Shown here in pieces: positions 1 through 8,067 of a DNA stretch of 64,000 nucleotides. Numbering within the stretch: the first letter of the stretch is position 1; each line of letters starts with the position of its first letter. This DNA comes from Parasutterella secunda (GTDB taxonomy: Bacteria > Pseudomonadota > Gammaproteobacteria > Burkholderiales > Burkholderiaceae_F). A program made the position numbers and the translations under genes. Under the pieces are notes generated by a model, which was given only the letters and a program-made list of their open reading frames with translations, did not search any database and had not been told where the DNA came from. The stretch is from assembly GCF_016901835.1 (NCBI RefSeq), contig NZ_JACJKX010000007.1, positions 36,018 to 100,017 of the forward strand. Direction: 5' to 3'.

Positions 1-1
1 C

Positions 2-769
2 TACACTGTCGCTGCCTACCGCTACTATGACGCGGGTACTCACGGACTCAATTTTGAGGCTATGTGTGAGGATCTGAAAAAATTGCCTGCCAAAACGCTC
101 GTCATTTTGCACGCCTGCTGCCATAACCCCACAGGATACGATCTCGATGCCAATCAGTGGTCGGAAATCATCGATATTTGTAAGCACTGCCAACTTGTCC
201 CTTTCCTTGATTTAGCCTATCAGGGTTTTAAAGCAGGACTTGAGGAAGACTCATTGGCCGTGCGCCTTTTTGCGGATTCCGGCCTTGACTTTTTAGTGGC
301 CTCTTCATTTTCCAAATCGTTTAACCTCTACAGCGAAAGAATCGGCGCGCTCACTGTTGTGACGCATTCTGAGAATGAAGCCTTGCGAGTGGCCTCCCAT
401 CTGAAGTGCTGCGCCCGGGCCAATTACTCAAATCCTGCAGCCTTCGGCGGTCGGATTGTCGAACGAGTCTTAAGCGACCCGGACAAATTTGCCCACTGGG
501 AAAAAGAGTTAGCCGGCATGCGAAATCGAATCCTTGCCATGCGTCAGGCTTTAGCCGATGAAATGCGAGCAATCGGTGCCAAGCGCGATTTTTCCTTTGT
601 GACGGAGCAAGCCGGGATGTTCTCTTTTACCGGTTTAACGCCTGAGCAGGTCGATCGTCTCTCTTCGGAATTCGGTATTTACGCTGTTCGCAACGGCCGA
701 ATCTGCGTCTGCGGCTTAAATCGGAAAAATGTGGCCTACGTCGCCCGCAGCTTTGCGGCGGTACTGTGA
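2..769 (+). CDS. Aspartate/aromatic aminotransferase, class I (5' end outside window)
   Basis: This is the C-terminal two thirds of a PLP-dependent class I aminotransferase of the AspC/TyrB type, which moves amino groups between aspartate or aromatic amino acids and 2-oxoglutarate. The frame is open from base 2, so the gene begins before the window. Visible family motifs are YRYYD, HNPTG, the AYQGF-type strand (DLAYQGF), and SSFSKSF, whose lysine (codon at 314-316) should form the Schiff base with PLP. LYSERIGAL follows, as in AspC/TyrB. The C-terminal end is normal. The next gene starts at once. Aspartate versus aromatic preference cannot be decided from the fragment. Confidence 0.93.
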   Translation, partial: YTVAAYRYYDAGTHGLNFEAMCEDLKKLPAKTLVILHACCHNPTGYDLDANQWSEIIDICKHCQLVPFLDLAYQGFKAGLEEDSLAVRLFADSGLDFLVASSFSKSFNLYSERIGALTVVTHSENEALRVASHLKCCARANYSNPAAFGGRIVERVLSDPDKFAHWEKELAGMRNRILAMRQALADEMRAIGAKRDFSFVTEQAGMFSFTGLTPEQVDRLSSEFGIYAVRNGRICVCGLNRKNVAYVARSFAAVL

Positions 770-781
770 TTGATACCGGCT

Positions 782-1288
782 ATGGCTCTAGAAGAAAAGC
801 CGCTTTGTGTAGTTTTAATCGGGATTCCGTATTCGGGCAAATCCACTTTTGTGTCCGAACACGCTTGGCTTAGTCAATTGGCGCGAATCTCTTTTGATGA
901 GGAAGTGCTCGAACTCGCCCACGGCGACTACAGCAAATGGGCTGAAGTCGCCCAACAGGCAGGCCTCAATATTGATGAAAAACAAAATGCTTTGATCCAA
1001 GCGAAGCGTTCATTTTTGATAGACAAAACAAACGTTTCAACACTTGAGCGCGAAAAACTTATCGCCGAGTTACAGAGCCACGGTTATCAGACCGTTGCCA
1101 TTGTTTTTGAGCCGCCCGAGGCAAAAGAGCTCAAGCGCCGCATCCAAAAACGCTCGGACAAAATCATTTCGCCTGAGGTCATCACTCAAATGCACCGCAA
1201 TTTTGAAAGCGGCAAAGCCGATCTATTCAGGCAATTTGATTCGGTTTTGTTCGTTTCTCAAAACAAAACTATCACCGTTAAAAAGTAG
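782..1288 (+). CDS. P-loop kinase-like ATP-binding protein (AAA_33/zeta-type)
   Basis: A protein of about 168 residues with an N-terminal Walker A (GIPYSGKST) followed by a compact alpha/beta P-loop fold. The IDKTNVS segment and RRIQKR lid are typical of the AAA_33 / polynucleotide-kinase / zeta-toxin superfamily, which phosphorylates small molecules or nucleic acid ends. The substrate cannot be told from the sequence. A TTG at 770 directly abuts the upstream stop and would add four residues. The ATG at 782 is preferred, although neither has a convincing Shine-Dalgarno sequence. Tight spacing suggests co-transcription with the aminotransferase. No antitoxin-like partner is adjacent, so a toxin role is not supported. 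Confidence 0.7.
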   Translation: MALEEKPLCVVLIGIPYSGKSTFVSEHAWLSQLARISFDEEVLELAHGDYSKWAEVAQQAGLNIDEKQNALIQAKRSFLIDKTNVSTLEREKLIAELQSHGYQTVAIVFEPPEAKELKRRIQKRSDKIISPEVITQMHRNFESGKADLFRQFDSVLFVSQNKTITVKK

Positions 1289-1429
1289 TTCCAGTTTTTT
1301 TGCCAGATTTTTTAACCTTCAATTTGCCTCTTTTCATTTGAAAAAGCACGTGCCGTCTCTGAACGATCCGAGCTAATCTGGGTTAGAATACAGGTTTGTT
1401 TTGATGATTGATTTTTCACGGGATTTTTT

Positions 1430-2332
1430 ATGATTACCGATCACGATGTTTACCAGTGCCGTCTGCAAACCATTCGCGACGTCATCCGCTATGCCATGAC
1501 GCAATTTGAAATCAACAATATTTTCTGCGGACACGGTTGTGCGGACACCTATGAAGAAGCTTATTTTCTGGTTTTGCGCTCACTGAGACTCAATTTCGAA
1601 GACTCCGACCGTTTCTGGGATGCAAGGGTATCAAACGCCGAACTGAAGATGCTCCTTGATCGGATTGAAAAGCGTGCGGTTGAAAAGATCCCGACCCCTT
1701 ACCTTTTGCAGGAAGCCTGGTTGACCGAGCATCCCTTCTACTGCGATGAACGCGTGATCATTCCCCGCTCGTATATCGCCGAGCTTTTAAAAGACGAATT
1801 GGCGCCCTGGGTTTCCAATGCTGATAACGTCACCCGCGTGCTCGATCTTTGCACGGGTTCGGGCTGCCTCGGTATTTTGGCCGCTGAAGTGTTCCCCAAC
1901 GCCAAGGTCGATTGTGTGGATATCAGCCAGGACGCACTCGATGTGGCCAAAATCAATGTCGAGCGCTACGGCATGCAGGATCGCATCGAACTCATCAAGA
2001 GCGATCTCTTCAATGAATTGGGTGACCGTCAATACGATGTCATCATCAGTAATCCTCCCTACGTGACGCAGGAAGCGATGGATAATCTGCCCGCCGAATA
2101 CCGTCATGAACCGGCTCTGGCTTTAGGCGCAGGCGATGACGGCCTGGATATTGTCCGTCGTTTGATGACCGATGCGAAAGCCCATTTAACCAATAAAGGG
2201 GTGATGGTCGTTGAAGTGGGTGACGGTAAAGATGCCTGTGAAGCAGCCTATCCGAAGGTTCCCTTTACGTGGCTTGCTACCGAAAATGAAGATGCCATGG
2301 TGTACCTATTGCGAAAGGATGAACTTCCGTAA
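1430..2332 (+). CDS. prmB: Ribosomal protein L3 N5-glutamine methyltransferase
   Basis: A SAM-dependent methyltransferase of 300 residues, the family's usual length, which methylates a glutamine of ribosomal protein L3. The N-terminal helical domain is followed by the SAM-binding loop (DLCTGSGCLG, residues 139-148) and the NPPY motif (208-211) that holds the target amide. The VIIPRSYIAELL segment just before the Rossmann fold separates PrmB from its release-factor relative PrmC, so PrmB is the better name. The stop overlaps the start of the following ABC-F gene in a TAATG junction, which suggests translational coupling. Confidence 0.93.
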   Translation: MITDHDVYQCRLQTIRDVIRYAMTQFEINNIFCGHGCADTYEEAYFLVLRSLRLNFEDSDRFWDARVSNAELKMLLDRIEKRAVEKIPTPYLLQEAWLTEHPFYCDERVIIPRSYIAELLKDELAPWVSNADNVTRVLDLCTGSGCLGILAAEVFPNAKVDCVDISQDALDVAKINVERYGMQDRIELIKSDLFNELGDRQYDVIISNPPYVTQEAMDNLPAEYRHEPALALGAGDDGLDIVRRLMTDAKAHLTNKGVMVVEVGDGKDACEAAYPKVPFTWLATENEDAMVYLLRKDELP

Positions 2333-4230
2333 TGCTTAGACTCCAAGACGTCAGTCTCATGCGAGGCGTGCGAGTGCTGTATTCGCACGCCACACTTTTG
2401 GCTAATCCCGGCGAACGCATCGGCTTGGTCGGTGAAAACGGCTGCGGAAAATCAAGCCTCTTGGGTGCCATTTTGGGCGAAGTCCCGATTGAAGCAGGCG
2501 ACATTACTGCGCCGGCCCCTGAAAATATCGGTCACGTCGCCCAAGACATCGATACCGTGGACGAAGTCGCGATTGATTGGGTTTTGTCCGGCCATGCGCC
2601 CCTGGTTGCCGCCAAAAAAGCCCTTGCAGAAGCTCATGATGACATGAGCGCAGCGCAGGCTCATGCTACGTTAGCCGAACTCAATGAAGGCGCCATTGTG
2701 GCGCAGGCCAAAATTATTCTTCACGGCCTGGGCTTTACCGAAGAGATGACCGGCCATCGGGTCAAGGATTTTTCGGGCGGTTGGCGAAACCGCCTGGCCC
2801 TGGCCCGAGCGCTCATGTGTCCGGCTGAACTTCTGCTTTTGGACGAACCGACGAACCACTTGGATTTGGACAGCGTCATTTGGCTTGAAGCGTGGCTTAA
2901 GCGCCAGCACGCCACGACACTCATCATCAGCCACGACCGTGAGTTCCTCGATCGTTGTGTGGGCACCATCTGGAGTATTGAAGACGCGACCATCAGACGT
3001 TACTCCGGCAACTACAGCGCCTTTGAAGCTTTGCGTATCGAAAGACTTCGGGCACAGGATGCTGCAGCCAAAGCCTACGAACGCGAAAGCGCTCACCTGC
3101 AAAGCTATATTGATCGCTTCCGCTACAAGGCCAGTAAAGCACGCCAAGCGCAATCGCGCATCAAAATGCTTGAAAGACTCAAAGCTGTTGAGCCCGTGCG
3201 CGCTACGCGCGAGTGGCGTTTTGAGTTTTTAAAGCCTGAAAGACTCCCCGAACATTTGGTTGAGGCTCAGGAAGTCAGTCTCGGCTACACCGATAAACTC
3301 ATTCTCAGGGATGTGAAATTTTCCATCCGCGCCGGTGAACGTATCGGTGTGCTGGGCGTAAACGGTGCCGGTAAATCAACTCTGATCAAAGGCATTTGCC
3401 AAGAGCTCATGCCCATGAAGGGAGAATTCCGGTTCGGTCAAGGTCTTCAAATCGGCTACTTTGCCCAGCACCAGTTGGAACAACTCCGAGAAGATGAAAC
3501 GCCCCTGCAGCATCTGCGTCATAAAGCACCCGAAGAGCGAGAACAGGTCTTGCGTGACTTTTTAGGCCGTTTTCGATTTAGCGGCGATATGGTCAACGCC
3601 CCTGTCAAACCTTTCTCAGGCGGCGAAAAGGCAAGACTTGCGCTGGCGCTTTTAGCTTGGGACAAACCCAATCTTATCGTCCTGGACGAACCGACGAACC
3701 ATCTGGATATGCAAACGCGTGAGGCGCTCACGATGGCACTTTCCTCCTTTGAGGGATCCGTGCTCCTTGTTTCTCACGATCGGCATTTGCTCGCCGCGAC
3801 GACCGAACGCTTGATGCTCGTGCACGAAGGAAAGGTGAGCGAATTCGACGGTGACCTCGATGACTATGCCAAGCTGGTTTTGGAAAGCCGCAAGGCTTCT
3901 CTTGCCGCCGAAAAAGTTAAAAATGAGGCAGCCGCACCTTCTGTTAATAAAAAGGAAGCCCGCCAACAGGCCGCCCTTGAGCGTCAGCGTATCGCCAATT
4001 TGAAGAAACCCCTTCAAAAAGAACTCGCTCAGGTTGAAAAAGAACTCAATCCGTTAAGCGATGAACTCAAAGCGCTTGACGCAAAATTGGCCGATTCCGA
4101 GTTTTATACTCAGGGCGATCAGGATGAAGTGGCCGATGCCCTCAAACGCCGCGGAGAAATCAGCGCCAAAGTCGAAGAACTGGAAGCGCGCTGGTTGGAA
4201 CTCTCCGAAGCCATAGAAGCTGTTGTCTAA
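2332..4230 (+). CDS. yheS: ABC-F family ATPase (YheS-like)
   Basis: A soluble protein of 632 residues with two ABC cassettes and no membrane segment, as in ABC-F proteins that act on the ribosome. Cassette 1 has Walker A (GENGCGKSS, about residue 34), the signature FSGGWRNRLALARAL and Walker B LLLLDEPTNHLDL. Cassette 2 has GVNGAGKST, FSGGEKARLALALL and LIVLDEPTNHLDM. A charged linker lies between them and a coiled-coil-rich tail follows. The start MLRLQDVSLMRGVRVL resembles E. coli YheS more than Uup. The role in translation is known for the family but not shown here. It overlaps prmB by one base. Confidence 0.9.
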   Translation: MLRLQDVSLMRGVRVLYSHATLLANPGERIGLVGENGCGKSSLLGAILGEVPIEAGDITAPAPENIGHVAQDIDTVDEVAIDWVLSGHAPLVAAKKALAEAHDDMSAAQAHATLAELNEGAIVAQAKIILHGLGFTEEMTGHRVKDFSGGWRNRLALARALMCPAELLLLDEPTNHLDLDSVIWLEAWLKRQHATTLIISHDREFLDRCVGTIWSIEDATIRRYSGNYSAFEALRIERLRAQDAAAKAYERESAHLQSYIDRFRYKASKARQAQSRIKMLERLKAVEPVRATREWRFEFLKPERLPEHLVEAQEVSLGYTDKLILRDVKFSIRAGERIGVLGVNGAGKSTLIKGICQELMPMKGEFRFGQGLQIGYFAQHQLEQLREDETPLQHLRHKAPEEREQVLRDFLGRFRFSGDMVNAPVKPFSGGEKARLALALLAWDKPNLIVLDEPTNHLDMQTREALTMALSSFEGSVLLVSHDRHLLAATTERLMLVHEGKVSEFDGDLDDYAKLVLESRKASLAAEKVKNEAAAPSVNKKEARQQAALERQRIANLKKPLQKELAQVEKELNPLSDELKALDAKLADSEFYTQGDQDEVADALKRRGEISAKVEELEARWLELSEAIEAVV

Positions 4231-4237
4231 TGAAATC

Positions 4238-5086
4238 ATGCTGAACTACAAATCTATTCTGAAAAGAAAACCTGCGGGTCCCACCCGAACCATTAAAGCA
4301 CTGGCTGCGGCTGACTGCCCTGAACACCCCTTTGCCCGGGTGTTGGTGCTGTTGATGAGTGAGGCGATTTTTGCGCTTTTAGTGATTGTGCTCAACTTCG
4401 TTTTCCGCGAAGTGTATATGGACGTCTTTATCACTCAGACAAGTCTTGATGCAGTGGTGCCCCGTGAACAATACGTTGATATGTGGGCCGTGGGATTGCG
4501 CTTTGATGCCCAGTTTGCCTACTACATGATGCTGCCGGGCGTCTTTGTGGCGATCTTCGGTCTCCTGGGGCCTGCCTTTTTCAAGCTCTGCATGAAGATA
4601 TTGGGCACGTGGTTTACCCTCTGCGCCTTTTATCTGATTGTGACCACGATTGCCAACATTCACGTACTGGGTGCCACCGGGCTGCCCTTAACAGCTGCAC
4701 AATTGAGTGCCTTTTTTGATGCACCGTTGAGTCACCTGTGGGCCTACAGTTCGGATTTCCCCATTTTCTTTGATTGTCTGATTACCGTTGTTGTGACCGG
4801 GATCTTTCTTGGTCTTTGGCAGCGATTCACGACTATTTTCAGTACCTCTTCGCTTTGGAAAAACGAAAATTGGACCAATTGGCTTTTGTGCCTGACGTGC
4901 TTTTTCGGCCTGATGTGGACATCTGTGCAATCTTCGATCACCACGAGCGATCCGCTCACACCGCGCCATGCACTCATCAGCGAATATCCGATGGTCAATT
5001 TCATCGTGATGAATGCGCCGATGAGTATTTATTACTCGGATGCGCATGAGATGCTTGCTCATCCGGAGCAAACACAAACCCATTGA
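4238..5086 (+). CDS. Membrane protein, paralogue of the LTA-synthase membrane domain, no catalytic domain
   Basis: About 282 residues with five predicted membrane segments. It resembles the N-terminal membrane half of the next gene: both share GLRFDA after the first segment, the same five-segment layout, and the end pattern YP...NAPMSIYY / NAPMALYY. The protein stops where the sulfatase-like catalytic domain would begin, and no metal or nucleophile motif is present. A TTG at 4223 inside the ABC-F gene would add five residues; the ATG at 4238 is chosen. A GC hairpin at 5093-5113 follows. It could be a partner or scaffold for the adjacent enzyme, or a truncated duplicate that has been kept. Confidence 0.75.
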   Translation: MLNYKSILKRKPAGPTRTIKALAAADCPEHPFARVLVLLMSEAIFALLVIVLNFVFREVYMDVFITQTSLDAVVPREQYVDMWAVGLRFDAQFAYYMMLPGVFVAIFGLLGPAFFKLCMKILGTWFTLCAFYLIVTTIANIHVLGATGLPLTAAQLSAFFDAPLSHLWAYSSDFPIFFDCLITVVVTGIFLGLWQRFTTIFSTSSLWKNENWTNWLLCLTCFFGLMWTSVQSSITTSDPLTPRHALISEYPMVNFIVMNAPMSIYYSDAHEMLAHPEQTQTH

Positions 5087-5092
5087 TTGTAT

Positions 5093-5113
5093 CGGGCGCT
5101 TTCACGGCGCCCG
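5093..5113 (+). terminator. Hairpin after the membrane paralogue gene
   Basis: Perfect 7-bp arms CGGGCGC/GCGCCCG separated by 7 bases and followed by a short T stretch (TTTCC). The weak U-tract makes this a partial terminator or attenuator between the two LTA-synthase-type genes. Confidence 0.5.
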
Positions 5114-5190
5114 TTTCCATTTGTTAAATTGACTTACATGATCGGCCGGCTCTCATTACAATGGCGGCATCAGTAATAAGTATTTGAAAA

Positions 5191-7230
5191 ATGGCCTTCT
5201 TTCCTGAAATTACCCGTCCGCAAAATACTTTAGGACGTTTTCTGCTGATTTTTACGCAATGCTTTACATTGGCGGCGATTGCCATTGTCTTCATGGCCGC
5301 TATCCGTGAGCTTTACTATTGGCTGATGGTCGTAGCCGAAGTGCCCGCCGAGATGATTCAATCCGACGACGTCTGGCGCATGCGTTTTTTAGGCCTTCGC
5401 TTTGATGCCCGAACCGGCACAACGCTTGCGATCGTTCCGCTTCTTCTGTCTTTGTTGCTGTTTTACTTTAAAGCCACCTGGAAACCATTAACCAAAGCAC
5501 TGACGGTTTGGAGTGCGTTTGCCTTTTTTGCCGTAGCGCTTTTATCCGTTTGCAATTTCCACTACATCCGCACTTTCCACACGGCAATTGACATCTTTGT
5601 TTTTAACTTCCTGCATGAAGAACCGCAGGCAGTGATGACGACCGTTTGGCAGGACTATCCGATTATTTCCAATTCGCTGGCCGTTATTGCCCTCACCATT
5701 TTCATGACCTGGGTTTGGGCAAAGCTTTTTGCTGCTATGAGCCGATCCACGATCTGGGATCAGCTCTCAGTTCTGAAGGCCTGCGCACTCATTGTGGTCG
5801 GTATTGTCGCTTTTGTCTTTCTCGCCCGCGGGTCACTCACCTCTCGTTATCCGCTGCGACGCAATAATGCTCAGGTCTCTGTTGTCAAACAGATCAATGA
5901 GTTGGTCTTAAATGCCCCGATGGCTCTTTATTACGCCAATCAGGACAGAAAAAATTCAATGACGTTTGAACCCGTCTCTCTTGAGCGAGGCGAGCGTCTT
6001 ATGGCCGCTGCTCAAATCGGCTCACTTACTCAAAAAACAGATCACAACGAACAATTAGCGGAGCTTAAACCAAACGTTGTGTTTTTCATCATGGAAAGCA
6101 TGGGCTTTAACATGATGAGTTACGACGTGCCGGGTAAAGTTGACCTGATGGGATCGTTGCGGGAACACTTCAAGTCCGATTACGTGTTCAAGCGCTTTAC
6201 CTCCGCTGACCTTCACACTATTCAGTCGGTTGCTCAGCTTCTCTTTTTAAGTCCTGTCTCTCAGGTGAGCACGTCTTCGATTCGCAATGTGAGTTTGCCG
6301 GGTACGCCCTTTGAAGTGTACAAAAAGCAGGGTTACCGAACGGTTTTTGTCACCTCCGGCACCACCGCTTGGGAAAACATGAAGGAGTACCTCCCGCGTC
6401 AATACGTTGACGAAGTTTATGACCAGACGCACTTAATGGATCACTTCAACCTCACCTCCACCACCGAATGGGGTGTCGATGACCACTATGCGTTTGAGTT
6501 TGCTGCCGATCTTGTGAAAAACTCCAAAGAACCGGTATTTGTCGTGGTGTTATCTACCTCCAACCACCCGCCCTATCATGTGCCGGCGGGTTACACTCCG
6601 AAGCCCATTGAGGTACCCGAAGTCATCAATCAACACTACTATCACGATGATTACGATGAGTCGCTTCTGACCATCATGCAGACTTATCAGGCCAGTGCCG
6701 ATGCTTTGGGAAAAACGATTTCCGAGCTTAAGTCTCTGAACAATCGAGCCATGGTGATCGGCGCGACGGCAGACCATCGCATGCTCGGGATGAAGCCACT
6801 CCTTGAAGACGGACCTTTTAAAGATGTCGCCATCCCCTTTTACGTCTGGGCTTCCGATAACGTGAAGTCAGCAGTTGATATTCACTTTGATGCCAAACGT
6901 GTGGGATCGCACAAAGACATTTTCCCGACACTTTACGCATTGAGCCTGTCGGATGCGACCTATCGGACCGTGGGCGGGCGCAATATGCTCGCGCCTGCTG
7001 ATGATCCGCAACGCGCATTCGGCTACAACCTGACGCTTTGGGCTGATGAAAAAGGAGTCTATACGCTTAAAGGTCCGATCCTTTTTTATCCGTGGGCCGA
7101 TAGCGAAAAAGAATTCTTTACGGATTACACCCAAATGCGAGAAGCAACGGCTGAGGAAAAAGCTCGCATTGAAGCGTACCGGGCACTGGATTTCTGGCAG
7201 TTAAATGAAAGAGCTTGCGGGACTCGTTAA
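5191..7230 (+). CDS. LTA synthase / sulfatase-family membrane phosphotransferase
   Basis: A 679-residue protein with five N-terminal membrane segments (to about residue 220) and a periplasmic alkaline-phosphatase-fold domain of the sulfatase/LTA-synthase family. Motifs seen are NVVFFIMESMG (metal-binding Glu), a Thr/Ser region HTIQSVAQLLFL where the nucleophile is expected, STSNHPPYHVP, and the late metal motif TADHRMLGM. Gram-negative relatives transfer phosphoglycerol or phosphoethanolamine to periplasmic glucans or lipid A sugars. The acceptor here is unknown. The ATG has only a weak purine stretch upstream. It follows its membrane-only paralogue by about 100 bases, so the two probably work together. 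Confidence 0.85.
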   Translation: MAFFPEITRPQNTLGRFLLIFTQCFTLAAIAIVFMAAIRELYYWLMVVAEVPAEMIQSDDVWRMRFLGLRFDARTGTTLAIVPLLLSLLLFYFKATWKPLTKALTVWSAFAFFAVALLSVCNFHYIRTFHTAIDIFVFNFLHEEPQAVMTTVWQDYPIISNSLAVIALTIFMTWVWAKLFAAMSRSTIWDQLSVLKACALIVVGIVAFVFLARGSLTSRYPLRRNNAQVSVVKQINELVLNAPMALYYANQDRKNSMTFEPVSLERGERLMAAAQIGSLTQKTDHNEQLAELKPNVVFFIMESMGFNMMSYDVPGKVDLMGSLREHFKSDYVFKRFTSADLHTIQSVAQLLFLSPVSQVSTSSIRNVSLPGTPFEVYKKQGYRTVFVTSGTTAWENMKEYLPRQYVDEVYDQTHLMDHFNLTSTTEWGVDDHYAFEFAADLVKNSKEPVFVVVLSTSNHPPYHVPAGYTPKPIEVPEVINQHYYHDDYDESLLTIMQTYQASADALGKTISELKSLNNRAMVIGATADHRMLGMKPLLEDGPFKDVAIPFYVWASDNVKSAVDIHFDAKRVGSHKDIFPTLYALSLSDATYRTVGGRNMLAPADDPQRAFGYNLTLWADEKGVYTLKGPILFYPWADSEKEFFTDYTQMREATAEEKARIEAYRALDFWQLNERACGTR

Positions 7231-7358
7231 GATCTTCAAAAAAACTCTAGCAGCATCAACGAACGGAACCAATATTCTTGCCTCCGGTTTTAGGCCACCG
7301 AGTAACACAAGCGCAATACCCGAGGCATATTGGGTTTTTGTCTGTTCCGAATAGCATC

Positions 7359-7652
7359 TCAAGCCGAAACCGGCTTGATATTGATATCGAGTGCTTTAAG
7401 AATATGAAGGAAGGTAGAAAGCTTTGGGTCTCCTTCATCGCTCAAAGCCTTATACAGACCTGCACGAGTCATACCGGCTTTTTTGGCAAGTTGACTAATT
7501 CCTCGAGCTCGAGCAATATCTCCAAGCGCCTTTTTAATAAGTTTTCCGTCGCCCGAATCTTCCATGAAACACGCTTGAAGATAAAGAAGACTATCTCTTT
7601 CATCTTCCAAATAATTTTGAATGTCAAAAGGAAGCAACTTTTCTTTTATCAT
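7359..7652 (-). CDS. HigA-like antitoxin, HTH domain, no partner toxin seen
   Basis: A 97-residue protein with a C-terminal helix-turn-helix (ISQLAKKAGMTRAGLYKALS) and the pattern of addiction-module antidote proteins (TIGR02684 type): N-terminal FDIQNYL, then DIARARGISQLAKKAG, then FLHILKALDI. In this family the toxin is a HigB/Gp49-like RNase normally encoded just upstream. Here only about 150 bases separate the start from the divergent HIT gene and no toxin-like ORF is found, so it appears orphaned. An inverted repeat upstream (7753-7772) is a plausible autoregulatory operator. Start codon support is modest, with no clear Shine-Dalgarno. Confidence 0.75.
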   Translation of the reverse strand: MIKEKLLPFDIQNYLEDERDSLLYLQACFMEDSGDGKLIKKALGDIARARGISQLAKKAGMTRAGLYKALSDEGDPKLSTFLHILKALDINIKPVSA

Positions 7653-7751
7653 TTATTCGCACCCAAATTTCTAATAAGGCTCGATCCATCGGCAAGAAAC
7701 TTCAGTCTTGCGAAATCAAGTTGATTCAGTGAAGCTCTGTACTTTACGGCA

Positions 7752-7780
7752 TTGTAGTTTGTGTATACTACAGTTTACAA
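7752..7780. promoter_or_regulatory. Palindromic operator in the divergent antitoxin/HIT intergenic region
   Basis: An inverted repeat TGTAGT-N8-ACTACA (7753-7758 and 7767-7772) is nested in an outer pair TTGTA...TACAA. On the minus strand TTGTAA and TACAAT lie 18 bases apart and form a good sigma-70-like promoter for the antitoxin. On the plus strand TATACT (7764-7769) could serve the HIT gene. A dyad over both promoters is what an autoregulating HTH antitoxin would bind (inference). Confidence 0.45.
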
Positions 7781-7795
7781 CAAGGTAAAGTCATT

Positions 7796-8002
7796 ATGAA
7801 AGATTGTCAATGCATTTTTTGTAATTTAAGCAAAGACAAAGAGATCATTGCCGAGAATGATCTCGCTGTCGCATTTTATGACGGCTTTCCAGTGAACCCG
7901 GGACATTCTCTTATTATCCCTAAGCGTCATGTTGCAAATTATTTTGATTTAACTTCTGAAGAATGCGCCGCCATGCAGGATTTATTAAGAGTCATCGGGT
8001 AG
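7796..8002 (+). pseudogene. HIT-family protein, N-terminal fragment cut by a group II intron boundary
   Basis: Sixty-eight codons match the start of a histidine-triad hydrolase: CIFC near the N-terminus, AFYDGFPVNPGHSLIIPKRHV, then a helix. The catalytic H-x-H-x-H motif, expected about 30 residues further on, is missing. The frame runs into the 3' end of the outer intron at 7999 and stops at once. The missing half is not found beyond the other intron boundary (11726 onward), where the autotransporter terminator lies. The gene was therefore truncated by a deletion rather than simply split. An AAGG purine run precedes the ATG. Confidence 0.8.
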
Positions 8003-8034
8003 GTGACGGGATATAGCCCGTCACCTCCCACAAC

Positions 8035-8062
8035 ACCGTACGTGCGGTTCCGCATACGGCGT
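8035..8062 (-). ncRNA. Domain V hairpin of the outer intron
   Basis: On the minus strand the segment reads as the catalytic domain V stem-loop, with the arms GCCGTATGCGG and CCGCACGTACGGT characteristic of bacterial group II introns. It is followed by a domain VI stem with arms GGTGACGGG and CCCGTCACC (about 8000-8023). These lie between the maturase stop and the 3' splice boundary at 7999, in the expected order. Confidence 0.8.
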
Positions 8063-8067
8063 TTCAT

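Noticed and set aside
770..1288. Zeta-type toxin of a toxin-antitoxin pair
   Set aside because: The P-loop fold is shared with many kinases. No small antitoxin gene is adjacent, and the gene sits in a housekeeping run.
5120..5190. TTGACT and TACAAT before the LTA-synthase gene as a promoter
   Set aside because: The spacing is about 22 bases, too long for a normal sigma-70 promoter.
7653..7780. Possible small ORF or toxin remnant upstream of the antitoxin, ending in an ATGA overlap
   Set aside because: About 40 codons are open, but there is no ATG, GTG or TTG in frame and no likeness to HigB. The promoter-like sequence lies inside it.
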